A stretch of 64,000 nt of DNA, taken from Salvia splendens. Taxonomy: Eukaryota > Streptophyta > Magnoliopsida > Lamiales > Lamiaceae. The position numbers were made by a program, and so were the translations under genes. The stretch covers positions 12,919,197-12,983,196 of the forward strand of contig NC_056048.1 in assembly GCF_004379255.2 (NCBI RefSeq), read 5' to 3'. The notes under the pieces are model-generated. The model made no database searches and was not told the origin of the DNA. It saw nothing but the letters and a program-made list of their open reading frames with translations. Below are positions 33,506 to 45,147 of this stretch, one piece after another; within the stretch, counting starts at the first letter, position 1; each line of letters opens with the position of its first letter.

Positions 33506-33577
33506 GAGAAGTACGGGGTTTACTACTTTGACGCATCTGTTTGTGTTTATGTTGTTTTTTTTTCGTGTGCATGTTAA

Positions 33578-33612
33578 CTCACACTTAGCCTACTGCGTAG
33601 ACTAAGTGTGAG
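33578..33612 (+). repeat. Hairpin 2 of three
   Basis: CTCACACTTAG (33578-33588) pairs with CTAAGTGTGAG (33602-33612); the inner CTAC/GTAG also pairs, with one mismatch and a TGC loop. Confidence 0.9.
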
Positions 33613-33670
33613 GAGTTTATGTATATATGTGTTTGTTTTTGTTGAGCTCTGTTTAGGTTTAAAACTCTCC

Positions 33671-33697
33671 CACTTAGCCTATTGCATAGTCTAAGTG
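33671..33697 (+). repeat. Hairpin 3 of three
   Basis: CACTTAGCCTAT (33671-33682) pairs with ATAGTCTAAGTG (33686-33697), one mismatch, TGC loop. The stem is a variant of hairpins 1 and 2. Confidence 0.9.
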
Positions 33698-34571
33698 TGA
33701 GAAGTTTTTAGTATCAGCATGTGTTTTCTTGTTTGGTATGTCTGTGTGTCAGTCATACTAGCCATTACCTTTTCCACTTCACAACCTTATCTGAGGGCAG
33801 ACACTTGTGAAGTGGGAGGGGGGATGCAATGGCCAGTATGACATATGTGTATATGTGTAGTCTGTGTTTAGTGCTTGTGTAGTGTTTTTCTAGGTCTATT
33901 TTTTTTTCTTATACGTGTTGATTGGGCTTAAAACTCAACTGTCTCGAGCTGACGGTGAGGGGAATTGAGGGAGATAGGACATGCTGGACAATGGAAACCA
34001 CCCCCCATAGTATCTCCTAGTCAGTATAGATGATGCGAGTATGAGAGAAAAGCCCATCTTTAGAGCCAAACACAAAAGCCCTCTTAAAATGTGAGTTAAA
34101 AGCCTAAAGTGGAACCACTTTCCACCAATTCAGAAAAGAAAAGAGTGGCTGCCACAAGATGCCTAGGGTAAAGTGACCGCGTGTAGCAAACCCTGAGGCA
34201 GTAGGAAACCCCCCTCCCCAAAAAAAAACTTAAGAACCCCACTTTCTAGCCGTATATACCCAGATATAACCCACTAGCCACTGGGACTGTGTGTGTGCAA
34301 GGCGTAAAGCAAGGAGGCGACTGGCTAGAAGGACATACAAGTAAGAAACCAACTGGAGAAAGAAAGTGAGAGACAAGAAGAAAATCGACCAAGGAGTCAT
34401 TCCAGGTCCAAAAAAAATAAGAAGGAATAAGGGTGGCAAAGCCACAAAAAGAAGGAAATGTATCGGATAACTCAGGTGGAAAGGGCATCAGAATGATGTG
34501 CATAATTGGAATTTATCTGCAAAACACTTGGAATTTATCTGCAAAATACATCAGAATAAGTGTGAGCAGTT

Positions 34572-35786
34572 TGATAAGTCGTATTCTAGGCCTTGGTTAC
34601 TGGTCAGTATGATGTGCATAATTGGAATTTATCTGCAAAACAGTTGCTAAAGTGTGCAGGGAAAGGGTTCCGTCAGAAGGAAAGGTATCGGATAACTCAG
34701 GTGGAAAGGGCATCAGAATGTTGCTATACTGACCAGTATGCATGCCAAAAAGGCTCGAGGTAGAGAAGAAGGATTGCTGGGAAGATCAGCCACAAGTAAG
34801 GGCAAAAGGGTCATTTCGCGAAGAGAGTCTACCCTAAATATCAAGGGCAGACCTCCCTATAAAAGGAAGCCACTAGGAGAGAGGAAATAATCACGAATGA
34901 TAGGAACTTTTAAGAAAAACACTCTTAGTTAGAGTAGTTATCTCTCGGCAGATCAGTCCTTTAGCCTAGTCTTTCATATTCTCGTTCCTCGCCACAGCCA
35001 TGGTCACCTGAGAGTTTCATTAGTTCGTCGGAGTTCCGTATTCTCTCATTGCAGTCAGCGAGTTGTGTAGTGTCAGCAGTTCCATCGTCCGGAGTGGCAA
35101 AACATTCTTTATTTGCTTTCTTACTTAATCGCACTTTGTTTTCTTACGTTGGATCGGTTACATTTACAATGTTTGCTTACTTTGAAGTCTTAGTTGTGAT
35201 CCAAACGTTTTTATAATATGAAGTCGTTTTTGTGCATCGATTCCTGTTTGATTCTGTTTCTTTCTACCTAGATAGCTTAGATCTAGTTGTTACGGTAATG
35301 TTCAAGTGTTGCGAGCATGTTTTCATTTCCGAATTGATAGATCTAAGTTCATGAGTTTAGATAGCTGGTAGATTTTAGATCTGAAATGGTTAAATGTGAA
35401 AGCCTAGTTTACGTGATTTCTGCCACCTTGCATGTCACCCAGTAAACTTAATTTCAGTTTCGTTAGTTTAATCTTTTGATTTGGAGTTTAGATTGTAGAT
35501 CTGTTCTTGTGAAGTTGTTAATCTGCATTTCTCGTCCATGAATCTGGGTTTGTTAATCTGAGTTTATTCATGTTAAAGAAGAAGACATCCACATCCAAGT
35601 TTGGGACCACTTTTGCTTTTTAGTTACTTTTTGCTTTTGTCCTTTACTTTTTCTACCTTTTGAGCTGGTACCCTACAGATCTGTCAGAATAGCCACCCAA
35701 CTACCACATATTCTCTGATATTCCGTTAAGCTTTTTATAGTAACCCGTACCCTCCAGATATTTTCTGAAACCCATGTTCCCTACTC
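34572..35786 (+). repeat. 3' LTR of element B, first part
   Basis: Starts TGATAAGTCGTATTCTAGG, TATAAAAG at 34858-34865, interrupted after TACTC (35782-35786), the left target duplication of element C. It resumes at 48421 (TCACGTACC) and ends at 48728. Confidence 0.9.
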
Positions 35787-38700
35787 TGTAACATCCCAAA
35801 ATTTTTGTGACTTTTTTTCATATGGGTGTCGAATAAATTTTCCTTTTATGAAATTAATTGTTTCTATGTGATTAAGTTGATTATATGATATAATTGTTAT
35901 GAGTGATGTGGAATGAAGTATTGTCTATTTGTTATATGTTCCAATGTGAGGAAATTAATTAAGTGAGATCATGCATTGTATTCTAGCCAATTTAATGGGA
36001 TATCTTCGGCCTCTTCAAAATTATTGAAATTAATATTCTCTTCTTGGATTTAATTAATTTGGGATATTTATCCAAATTAAATCCAAACCAAATTATCCCT
36101 AATTTATGCTACATGAAATTCGAACTCTAGCTATTTTTTTTGGGAGTTTCGAAAAATCCCCTATTTAATAGGAGGATGAATTATTTTTCTTTGATTTAAT
36201 TGATGCCTTATTGATTCCCTTCTTTTATTTCAAATCCAATTAAATCATGCCACATTTTACTTCCTCACTCTAATTGAATTGATATTTGAAATATTTCCTT
36301 GTGGCAATTAAAGCCATATTTTCGCCACTTCCCTATTTGTGGAGAAATTTTATTTGTTTCCTATTGTTGTGGAATTCCTTTTTATTCAAATAAATACCTA
36401 TGTCTAATTAATTGGGGATGTGAAATATTGTCCTTCTATTTTTGTCTCCAAACCACACGCCCCCTATGCCTTATTTTTTCCTTGTGAGAATTTAATTATT
36501 TGTTACCTATTTTATGGGAGCCTTTTCCCATAAAAGAAATTACCAAATTTAAATCCTGTTCTATTTAATTGAGGATTTAAATAATTTTCTTGTGCATCCC
36601 CCCTCAAATTTTCGGCCCCTACCCCATGTTTCCTACTTGGAGATTTAATTTATTTTGTACCCTTGTTTATGGAATATTCATTTTCCTTATTTCCTAAATT
36701 GTGGATTTATTTCTCTCCAAGTAAATATCAAATAATCCCTTGTTAATTTGCAGCCATAATTTTCGAAAATCATGCTCCTTATAATTGTGAAATTTTTATT
36801 CATTAGCCTATATTTTAATTCTCCACAATTTATTTATTTAATTTACTCATGGACCTAAACCTAGAATATATTTACCACTTAAACAAACCCTAGCCTCCGT
36901 TCTCTCAAATTTTCGCCACCCCCTCTCCCTCATTCTCTCCCACACGTCTTCCCTCTTCTCCCACTCTCCCATCTCCAAAAATCTCCCATTCAAACTTATT
37001 CTTGCAACCATTGAAGGTATTTTTCAAGAGTCTCCGACGGATCGCTTCGTTCTTTGCTTCTACCGATTTATTTTGTCCAAGAAGGTATATTTGCTCACTT
37101 TTCCCCATCCTTTTCGTTTGAACCATGTTCTTGAGTCCTACATGCATGTAGAGGGTGTAGGATTAATAGATCGCAAGATTTATCGGGGGGAAAGTGTGTT
37201 GTCGTAAGAACTTGGATGGTTATGTGTTTTTTATTTAAATCATGTGATGTTGGATTGGAATATTGGTGAATGATGTGAGTTTATGTGCAAATATGTATAT
37301 GAGAACCTTGTAAGTATGATTATGTGTTTTCGAGCATGAAAAATCGGTGTTTGTTTGATGGAAGATGAAAACCCTATGTTCGAACTATGAATCTGAAATC
37401 TGTGGTGCATGACCAGTAACTTATGATCTGTAATTGACCCATCAAACGAACGAATTTTGACATGAAATTTTTACTGTGTAAACTTCAAGGTGTTTCCTGT
37501 GTCTCGTGTGCATTTCAGCCCTTTTTATCGAAAAATGAATATTTAATAAATATTTGAAGTTGACTGCGCAAATCTGCCAGAAACTCGTGTTCTCACCAGG
37601 AATATTTCGTTTTCTTTTTGACTGACCAAATAACCTCCGATTGATGTGATTCTTAACCTATATGAAAATTTGAAGTGTCTTCTGAGTCGTGTAAAATTTT
37701 CAGCCTTTTTGGGCATTGGATAAATTTATGGTGAATTTTTCAAATGAGCTGCGCAGTGCTGTCACAAATTTTATGTTCCGACCAGAGAGTTTAGTATTTG
37801 ATATGGCTGACTAAATGACGTGATTTCAGTGTGAAAATTTTTATGGATGAACTTGAATGTGTCTTCTGTGTTGTGATCAAAATTTAGATTCATATGAGGT
37901 CGGGTGAATTTAGAGTGACTTTTACAAAACGGTCGCACAGTTCAGCCAGTTTTCTGCCTTGTTAAAATAACTCTTATTTTCAAGTTTGGAAGTATTATAT
38001 GATTCATGTATGTCCAAGGAACGTGTTGAATGATGTGATCACGTGAGATAAGTTGAAATATATTACGGTGTGTCTTTCCATCTTTGTGACGTATGTTGGG
38101 GTTGGGTAATTGAGAAAGACGATGAGAGAGAAACGATAGGACATGCATAGTAATGTGTTTTTGGTGGAAGGCTGACTTGTGTTGTCATTTACAAGGGTGA
38201 TTGTGTATTCGTGAACTCGGGGAACGAGAGTTGCCATAAGTTGGGTTGTGAATTGTTAAACGAACGAGGTGGGCTTTCTTTTCAAACCTCTTTACTTTTC
38301 CGAAAATGCTACGTGGCGTTATAAGGGTGGTTTAACTATTATGTCATGCCATGTTGTTTTTATTATGAGATTTTGTGCCTGATGCCTAGTTTGTATGAGT
38401 TTACTCCGTTAGGCTATATGGCTGTGTTGTGAAACGAATTCGGGTCTGAGTAGGGCCGCAAACCCTATCAGGCTGTGTACACTGGTGGGATCGTGAGCCG
38501 TCCTTGCTAGTCGGCCGGTCTCGTGGGCGAATAGTGTGGCCACACTTTCGTCGCACTGTGATTGTGATAGATGGATTGATGTGGAAAATGGGGAGATAAA
38601 TTTGTCTGGCCAGACTTGATTTTTTGTGTTTCTCGTGATATTTCTTACTATATAAAACTCGAGATCACTGGTATGGATGACATAACTTATTAAAATGTTT

Positions 38701-39244
38701 TCGGTATGAGCCCATTGAGTACAACAAGTACTCAGCCCTGCATATTATTTTTCTTATGTGCAGGTTGAGCGGGATGTTGCGGTGGATGTTGAGATGGCTT
38801 AAGTATCTAGGATGCGTTGTGTCTTCATACATAGGAGTTATCCTTGACTCTCCTTAAACCTTATCTTTCCGCTGCTATACTTTGAACTATGTCTCAAAAC
38901 CTTAACCTTCTCTTTATATTTTGTGTTTGAACATGTATGGTGGTGTTAGGTTGCAAACAAGTATTTACGTCGTTATTTGAAAATGGTGTTTTTCGTAAAT
39001 TAAATTAAATGTTTTTCTTAGAAGTTGATTGGGTTTTTAATAATTAATTTTCTCCGCTGCTTTCTTTAAAGATATTTATTATGAGTCGTTTTTATTTAAT
39101 AGAAAAGTTATAACTTTAAACTTCTTTAAACCAAAATGTTTTTCATTCTTTTAAGTTAATTAAGTTTTCAAATAAAACGATATCCTTGCATGTTGTATCA
39201 CGATCGCCGCGTTTGTAGTAACCCTAGTATGGGCGGTCGTGACA
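35787..39244 (+). repeat. 5' LTR of element C
   Basis: TG...CA ends. It contains the conserved 'ggccgcaaaccctatcaggctg' block (38455-38480) and the TGAGTAC/GTACTCA hairpin (38716-38722, 38728-38734) followed by CCCTGCAT. Relative to the 3' LTR it keeps about 190 bp (around 36905-37095) that the 3' copy lacks. Confidence 0.9.
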
Positions 39245-39247
39245 GAG

Positions 39248-39259
39248 TGGTATCAGAGC
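39248..39259 (+). other. Primer-binding site of element C (initiator tRNA-Met)
   Basis: TGGTATCAGAGC, three bases after the LTR end, complementary to the 3' end of plant initiator tRNA-Met. Confidence 0.92.
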
Positions 39260-40800
39260 TTAGTGTTTTGCTCTGGTCCCAGAGTCTTCTTTTGTCTTAA
39301 GTCTAGATTAGTGAATCCTTATTGGCTAGAAGTGTAACGAAGGCTCAACATCCAAAGCATCGCGCTCAACCAAAGAATGTGAGGTATATTTTAAGTTGTT
39401 GAAAGCATGTGAGATCGATGCATGTAATTGATGATGATATGATGAGGGTGTTTGGCAAGTGTATGCATGTGAATGAACGTTATGCATGAAGAGGAATTAT
39501 AATGACATGATTATGTGGAATATGAGCATGATTGCCATGATAATCTAAGCGCGTGATATATATATGAGTGCGATGTTGTGATAGTATGAATTTGTTGAGT
39601 ATGAGCATGATTGTCAAGATGATCTAAACACGTGTTGTATGTAAGAATGTGATATTGTTCTGGTATGCTTATGTGAAACATGAGCATGAGTGACATAATG
39701 TCGTAAATATGTGTTATGTGTGAAAGTTCTACGATGTAAGCATGCGAACATAGGAAAATGGAGTGTTTTACATCAAAAATGGAAATTGATGAGTTGTTTT
39801 GAGAATGTTGAAATTTATGAGAAAAGATGAGTAACTAAAAATGTTGTTTCAAACATATATGCTAAGTGCATGAGTGTTTTGTCTGGAATGCAAATGCGTT
39901 ATGAGTTTTGAAAGATTTGCATGGTGTTTGACATGTAGGAAAAAAAAATGGGAAAATGATTTCGAGGTTGATTGTTTTGCAATATTAATGACTAGTTGTT
40001 CTAGTGGAGTATGATTTAGGAAAAATATTTATGTTGTGGAAAGTTGTTGGAATTTTTGAAAAAATAATATCTTTGAACTTTAAATGAAAACATGTTAGTT
40101 CTTTCTTTCAGGAAAATTAATTGATCAATGGAAAATGTTGTGAGTATGAATTGCCCAAAAGAAAAAAAAATTGAGTTTCGAAAAAAAAAAAGTTTAAAAA
40201 AAAAGAGAAATGACTTTTTCGTTTGGAAAATTGAGCTATGGAAGTGTGATGTTATGTATGTTATGAGGTGCGAAGTATGATATGTTATTCTATTGAGTGT
40301 TTTATACGGATGATGAAAGTTGATGCGAAAGTACGTTTTAGTTGAGTCAAAACTTTTATTTTAAAAGTGAGATGTGGAATTTTTTTTTGGAAAGTGTGAA
40401 AGTGTAAAGAAATTTTGTTTCAAAAGTTTTGAATATAGTTGTAAAGTTCGAAAGTGTTTTGCTATGAGATGTGAAAATGTGGTGTGTTTATCTTGAGGTA
40501 TGAATTACGTAAATTGTGGTAGATGATGATCTATGAGATGATGAATTGTGTTGTGAACTTAGAGTACCTAAAATATAAGCCTAGTTGACCGCGTGAATCG
40601 TAGTTCTAAGTTGAAAACTTAACTATTGCTTCTCTGAGCAATGAAATGTACGAGAATATGAAAGTTGAGGCAAACCCTTAAGTCAAGGTGCGAGACAAGA
40701 AGAGCTGAAGCTAAGTGATATTTTCATGCAACGGCGAGCGATCATACTCGCGATTAAATTAGTATAGTGTAATCTTGCGTAAGTGACAACACGATGGAGA
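39260..40800 (+). other. Non-coding leader of element C
   Basis: AT-rich, with many short repeats of 'gtatga/catgag' words and A-runs. No gag. The section 40249-40790 is shared with element G (62394-62930), so this leader is a family property, not a one-off. Confidence 0.7.
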
Positions 40801-41940
40801 TGATCTTCATACCCTGCTAAGGAGCACGAGGATGATAACAATGTCCTACGAGGATAGTCATTATGACATGCAAAGAATTTTATGAAGATGAGGATTCCGA
40901 CTATCATTATTAGTGGCGATGACACTAAGAATCCCAGCGTGGAATCCACGGTTCTTAGAGCGATGTTACTAGTCTTAGCTTGCGAAAGATGAACGAGGGA
41001 GTGCGACTTTAATAGCTACAACAAACTATTTTAATCAACAGCTCTTACTTGGATTCTAAGAAGTAATTTTGCAGGACCTTTCAAATAACCGTGGACCCTT
41101 GTCTACTTGACAACTTGTTTCGTTCACCCCTTGCAAGTGATGCATATTATTTCTTTTCCTCCATTGAGTCTTAACTCACTTTCAGTTCTTGGAAGGTGGT
41201 GTTGCCTTCATAACTTTGGACACTTGGATTGATTGTAGTCTTCTATGACTTATTATTTATACGCACAATATTTTGACTTTGTGAGCAATTGCTATTGAAC
41301 TTCATTCCTAAAGCTGCTTGCAATTATGTCCTTCAATATAATCACGTTTCGCAGACATTTTTTTTCTATGGGATATTCTTCCTTGAACTTTTGTTCAGCT
41401 TTTCATTTTGTAACCATGTCTGTGTCAAGTTTTTTTTCTTACAGAGTGAAATTCTTTTTTGGTTTAGTTCCACTATATGTATCCTTTTCATAATAGAACC
41501 TTCCTTTCTACAAAACGAAGTTAAGGCCTATATTTTATACTTTGCATTAACAAACTTAATCCACTTGATTTTTTTTTCAACAAGCCCCTTTGACTTTGGT
41601 GCCTTCACAAACTTATGAACCCATTGATGTTATTCTATCAATCCATATTATGATTTTCGTTGAACCATGATCAGTACCGCCTTGTGACAAATGCCTACAT
41701 TTCTCAATCCTCATGCAACTGATCATTTCTTTTCCCTCAACCCTTTAAGTCATTATCCATTGATGCGTGGACTTTTCAAATTTGGTCGGACAACTGAATT
41801 ATCTTTTTGGTAGCCAACTATGAGAATTGACATTTATTTGATTTCATCCCATATTCATGACCAATCTTATGTTGTTTCATGCTCCGTGGGGATGATCATA
41901 ACCAATTGTTACAATTCGAAATCGGTTCATATCCAAGTTA
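40801..41940 (+). other. Unexplained ~1 kb segment in element C, in place of gag
   Basis: Neither element A nor G has this sequence. It separates the shared leader from the protease remnant. Base composition is AT-rich with CT runs; one open segment (41289-41618, hydrophobic, Phe-rich) has no recognisable domain. The right join is sharp: at about 41957 the sequence becomes protease sequence matching A from 51787. It may be captured host DNA or the relic of another insertion. The left edge lies between 40790 and 41000. Confidence 0.5.
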
Positions 41941-41947
41941 AGACTGT

Positions 41948-44900
41948 TTGACTAAAGTTTGTGTTAGGAGAGTTAAGAGTAGTAGCTCGACTTTTACACG
42001 TCATGCCTTGGAGAGCGTTGACATAATTTTGGGAATGGATTGGCTTGCCGAGAACCAAGCGACGATTCACTGTGAAGGGAGGCAGATTTCTTTTCAAGAC
42101 CCTGGCAAAGAGCCAAACATCTTATATGGGATCACCATGAACCGACGAACCTCCATAATCTCTGCATTGCAAGCAACCACGATGTTAACAAAGGGCGTCT
42201 GGCGTATCATGTGTACTTGAACGGGGAGGAAAAGAAGGATTTGAAGTAGAAAGACGTGGCAGTGGTGCGAGATTTTCCCGATGTGTTTCCCGAAGCTTTG
42301 CCAGGACCCCCGCCCGACAGACAAGTGGAGTTCGCCATTGACTTGGAACCTGGGTCAGCGCTAGTATCAAAGGCGCCATACCGAATGGCCCCTAAGGAGT
42401 TGGCCGAGTTGAAGGTACAGTTGCAAGAACTGTTAGACTTGGGTTTTATTCGACCCAGTGTGTCACCGTGGGGAGCGCCAGTTTTGTTCATTAAGAAGAA
42501 GGACCTTGAAGAATAAGTACCCACTGCCGAGGATTGATGATTTGTTTGATCAACTTCGAGGAGCGGGCGTATTCTTGAAAATGGATTTGAGATCAGAGTA
42601 TCATCAACTAAAGGTCCGACGAGAGGATGTGCCTAAGACTGTTTTTCGCACTCGTTATGGCCATTATGAATTTGTCGTGATGCCTTTTGGGCGGACCAAC
42701 GCCCCAGCCATTTTCATGGACTTGATGAATCGAGTTTTCCATGAGTATCTTGACAAGTTTGTGTTAGTCTTCATCGACGACGTGTTGGTATACTCGAAGA
42801 ACGAGGAAGAACATAGATGACATCTACAAATAGTGTTGGAAACTTTGCGAAAGGAGAAGCTTTATGCCAAGTTCAGTAAGTGTGAGTTCTGGTTGACTAG
42901 AGTGAACTTTCTTGGTCATATTGTGACGGCAAAGGGAATTCAAGTAGACCCAGCAAAGGTCGAGGCCGTGCAGAATTGGAAATCGCCGAAAACGCCAAGT
43001 GAAATCTGCAGTTTCTTGGGATTGGCAGGATATTATCGACGATTCATTGAAGGATTCTCTAAGATTGCGAGACCGATGACGCAACTACTAAATAAAGGAA
43101 TTAAGGTGGTTTGGACGCCAGAGTGCGAGGCGAGTTTCCAACTATTGAAGGAGAAGTTGACTACATCACCAGTCCTAGCAGTACCCGAACCCGACAAGGA
43201 CTTCGCTGTCTATAAGGACGCGTCGAAAGTAGGACTAGGATGTGTGTTAATGGAAGATGGGAAGGTGATAGCGTATGCTTCCCGACAGTTGAGACCGAAT
43301 GAATTGAATTTTCCGACTCACGATATGGAGTTAGCAGCTGTGGTGCACGCACTGAAAATTTGGAGACACCATCTCTATGGAGTGTGATGCGAAATCTATA
43401 CGGACCACAAGAGTCTCAAGTATTTCTTCGAGCAGAAGGAGCTAAACATGTGACAACGAAGTTGGTTAGAGGTCGTGAAGGACTATGACTGTGGTATTAA
43501 CTATCATCCAGGCAAGGTGAACGTGGTCGCCGATGCCTTGAGTAGGAAGAACCAACCTCAACTGGCTTATTTCCTAATGCAAGAGGAAGCGTTGATTCAC
43601 GAGTTCGCCAAGATGAGTTTGGAAATAGTGGAAGCGCCCGAGACAGTAGGTGCAAGGTTGGTGACGATAGTGATTGAGCCAGATTTGAGAACCAAGCTCA
43701 TAGAAGCTCAGCGACGTGATGGAAAGTTGGAGGAATTACGTGCAAAGGAGAGAGCCGAGAAGCTTGATCATTACCGTGAGGAGGTGGATAATGCCTTGAC
43801 GTACGATGGGCGATTGTGTGTGCCGAGCGACGAGACGCTAAAAGAAGAGATTTTGAGTGAAGCGCACGACACGCCTTACACCGCACACCCCGGAAGCATG
43901 AAGATGTATCGGGATTTGAAGCAACGGTTTTGGTGGAATGAAATGAAAGGGGACGTAGCGTCATATGATGAACGATGTCTAGCACGCCAACAAGTGAAGG
44001 CCTTACACCACGGCCATATGGAAGTTACAACCGCTTGAAATTCCCGAATGGAAGTGGGAGCATCTAGCTATGGATTTCGTGACGGGTTTGCCAAAGTCAC
44101 AGAGGACCGCGATTTGGGTGATCATCGATCGACTTACTAAAAGCACGCACTTCTTACCGATTAAGATTACTTATGGCGCGGACAAGTTAGCAAAGCTGTA
44201 CGTGAATGAGATTGTGAGTTTGCATGGAGTGCCAAAGACTATTGTGTCCGACCGTGATACGAAGTTCACATCGAAGTTTTGGATGAGTTTGCAACGAGAA
44301 TTGGGAACACAATTGAACTTCAGCACTGCTTATCACCCGCAATCGGACGGGCAGTCCGAGAGGATGATTCAGACGCTTGAGGATATGTTGCGAGCCGTTG
44401 TCCTAGATCGAGGGGAAAGTTGGGAAACTGTTCTACCAGTGGTTGAATTCGCCTACAACAACAACTACCAAGCAACGATCGATATGGCTCCGTATGAAGC
44501 CTTGTATGGCAGGAAGTGTCAATCCCCACTTTATTGGGATGAAGTTGGAGAGAGGAAGATGTTAGGACCCGACGCTATAAAGGAAATGACCGAAATTGTG
44601 CACCAAATCCGCGCAAGGATCAAGGAAGCTCAAGATAGACAAAAGTGGTATGCTGACGTGCGCCGAACGGAAAACAAATTCGACGTTGGTGACAAGGTGT
44701 TCTTGAAGGTATCCCCGACGAGAGGAGTTGTGAGGTTTGGAGTGAAAGGCAAGCTGAAACCGCGTTTTGTGGGACCGTACGAGATTATCGATGAATTAGG
44801 TCCTGTAGCGTATCGTTTGGCGTTACCTCCCAGCTTTGGGAACGTGCACAACGTGTTCCATGTGTCGCAGTTGCGCAAATACGTGTTCGACCCCAAGCAT

Positions 44901-45103
44901 GTGATTTATCAAGAGGAAGTGATCCTAACCCCCGACAGGAGTTACGAGGAAAGACCCGAAGCAATCCTAGATCGGAAGGTGCAAGAGTTACGAAACAAAG
45001 CGATAGCTTCCGTGAAGTGTTGTGGAAACACCATGGCTCCGAGGAAGCCACGTGGGAATTAGAAGATAAGATGAAAGAAAAGTACCCCGAATTGTTTTTG
45101 TGA
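41948..45103 (+). pseudogene. Tekay/Del pol (element C): protease tail, RT, RNase H, integrase, broken
   Basis: The protease C-terminus (VDIILGMDWLAENQATIHCEGRQ) opens at about 42010; the DTG active site is missing. [19 protein letters not shown], then a 47-bp deletion after KKKD near 42503 removes the [12 protein letters not shown] region and shifts frame; the palm continues with [14 protein letters not shown] (42772-42798). RNase [13 protein letters not shown] (usual TDAS has become KDAS) and a stop at 43386. Integrase: [12 protein letters not shown]...[30 protein letters not shown] and DGQSERMIQ with all DDE residues (44070-44380). A chromodomain-like tail ends at TGA 45101-45103 after a frameshift near 45020. 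Confidence 0.85.
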
Positions 45104-45134
45104 GACGATCAAATTTCGGGATGAAATTTCTGTT

Positions 45135-45147
45135 AAGAGGGGAAGGA
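45135..45147 (+). other. Polypurine tract of element C
   Basis: AAGAGGGGAAGGA directly before the 3' LTR, the plus-strand primer of reverse transcription. Confidence 0.85.

Larger units (their letters stand above)
33348..34571 (+). other. 3' untranslated region of element B
   Basis: Non-coding, T-rich at first, with three spaced hairpins (see 33477-33697), later purine-rich (34300-34455). Just before the 3' LTR it carries scrambled short copies of the LTR's own U3 (34453-34549). A clean polypurine tract next to the LTR start is not visible, probably because of this rearrangement. Confidence 0.65.

Noticed and set aside
33477..33697. Bacterial-type terminators or a CRISPR-like array
   Set aside because: Three dissimilar-spaced palindromes inside a plant retroelement; no constant repeat-spacer pattern.
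41289..41618. 109-codon Phe-rich frame in element C
   Set aside because: Could suggest a membrane protein, but T-rich DNA gives such frames by chance and no start context or domain supports it.
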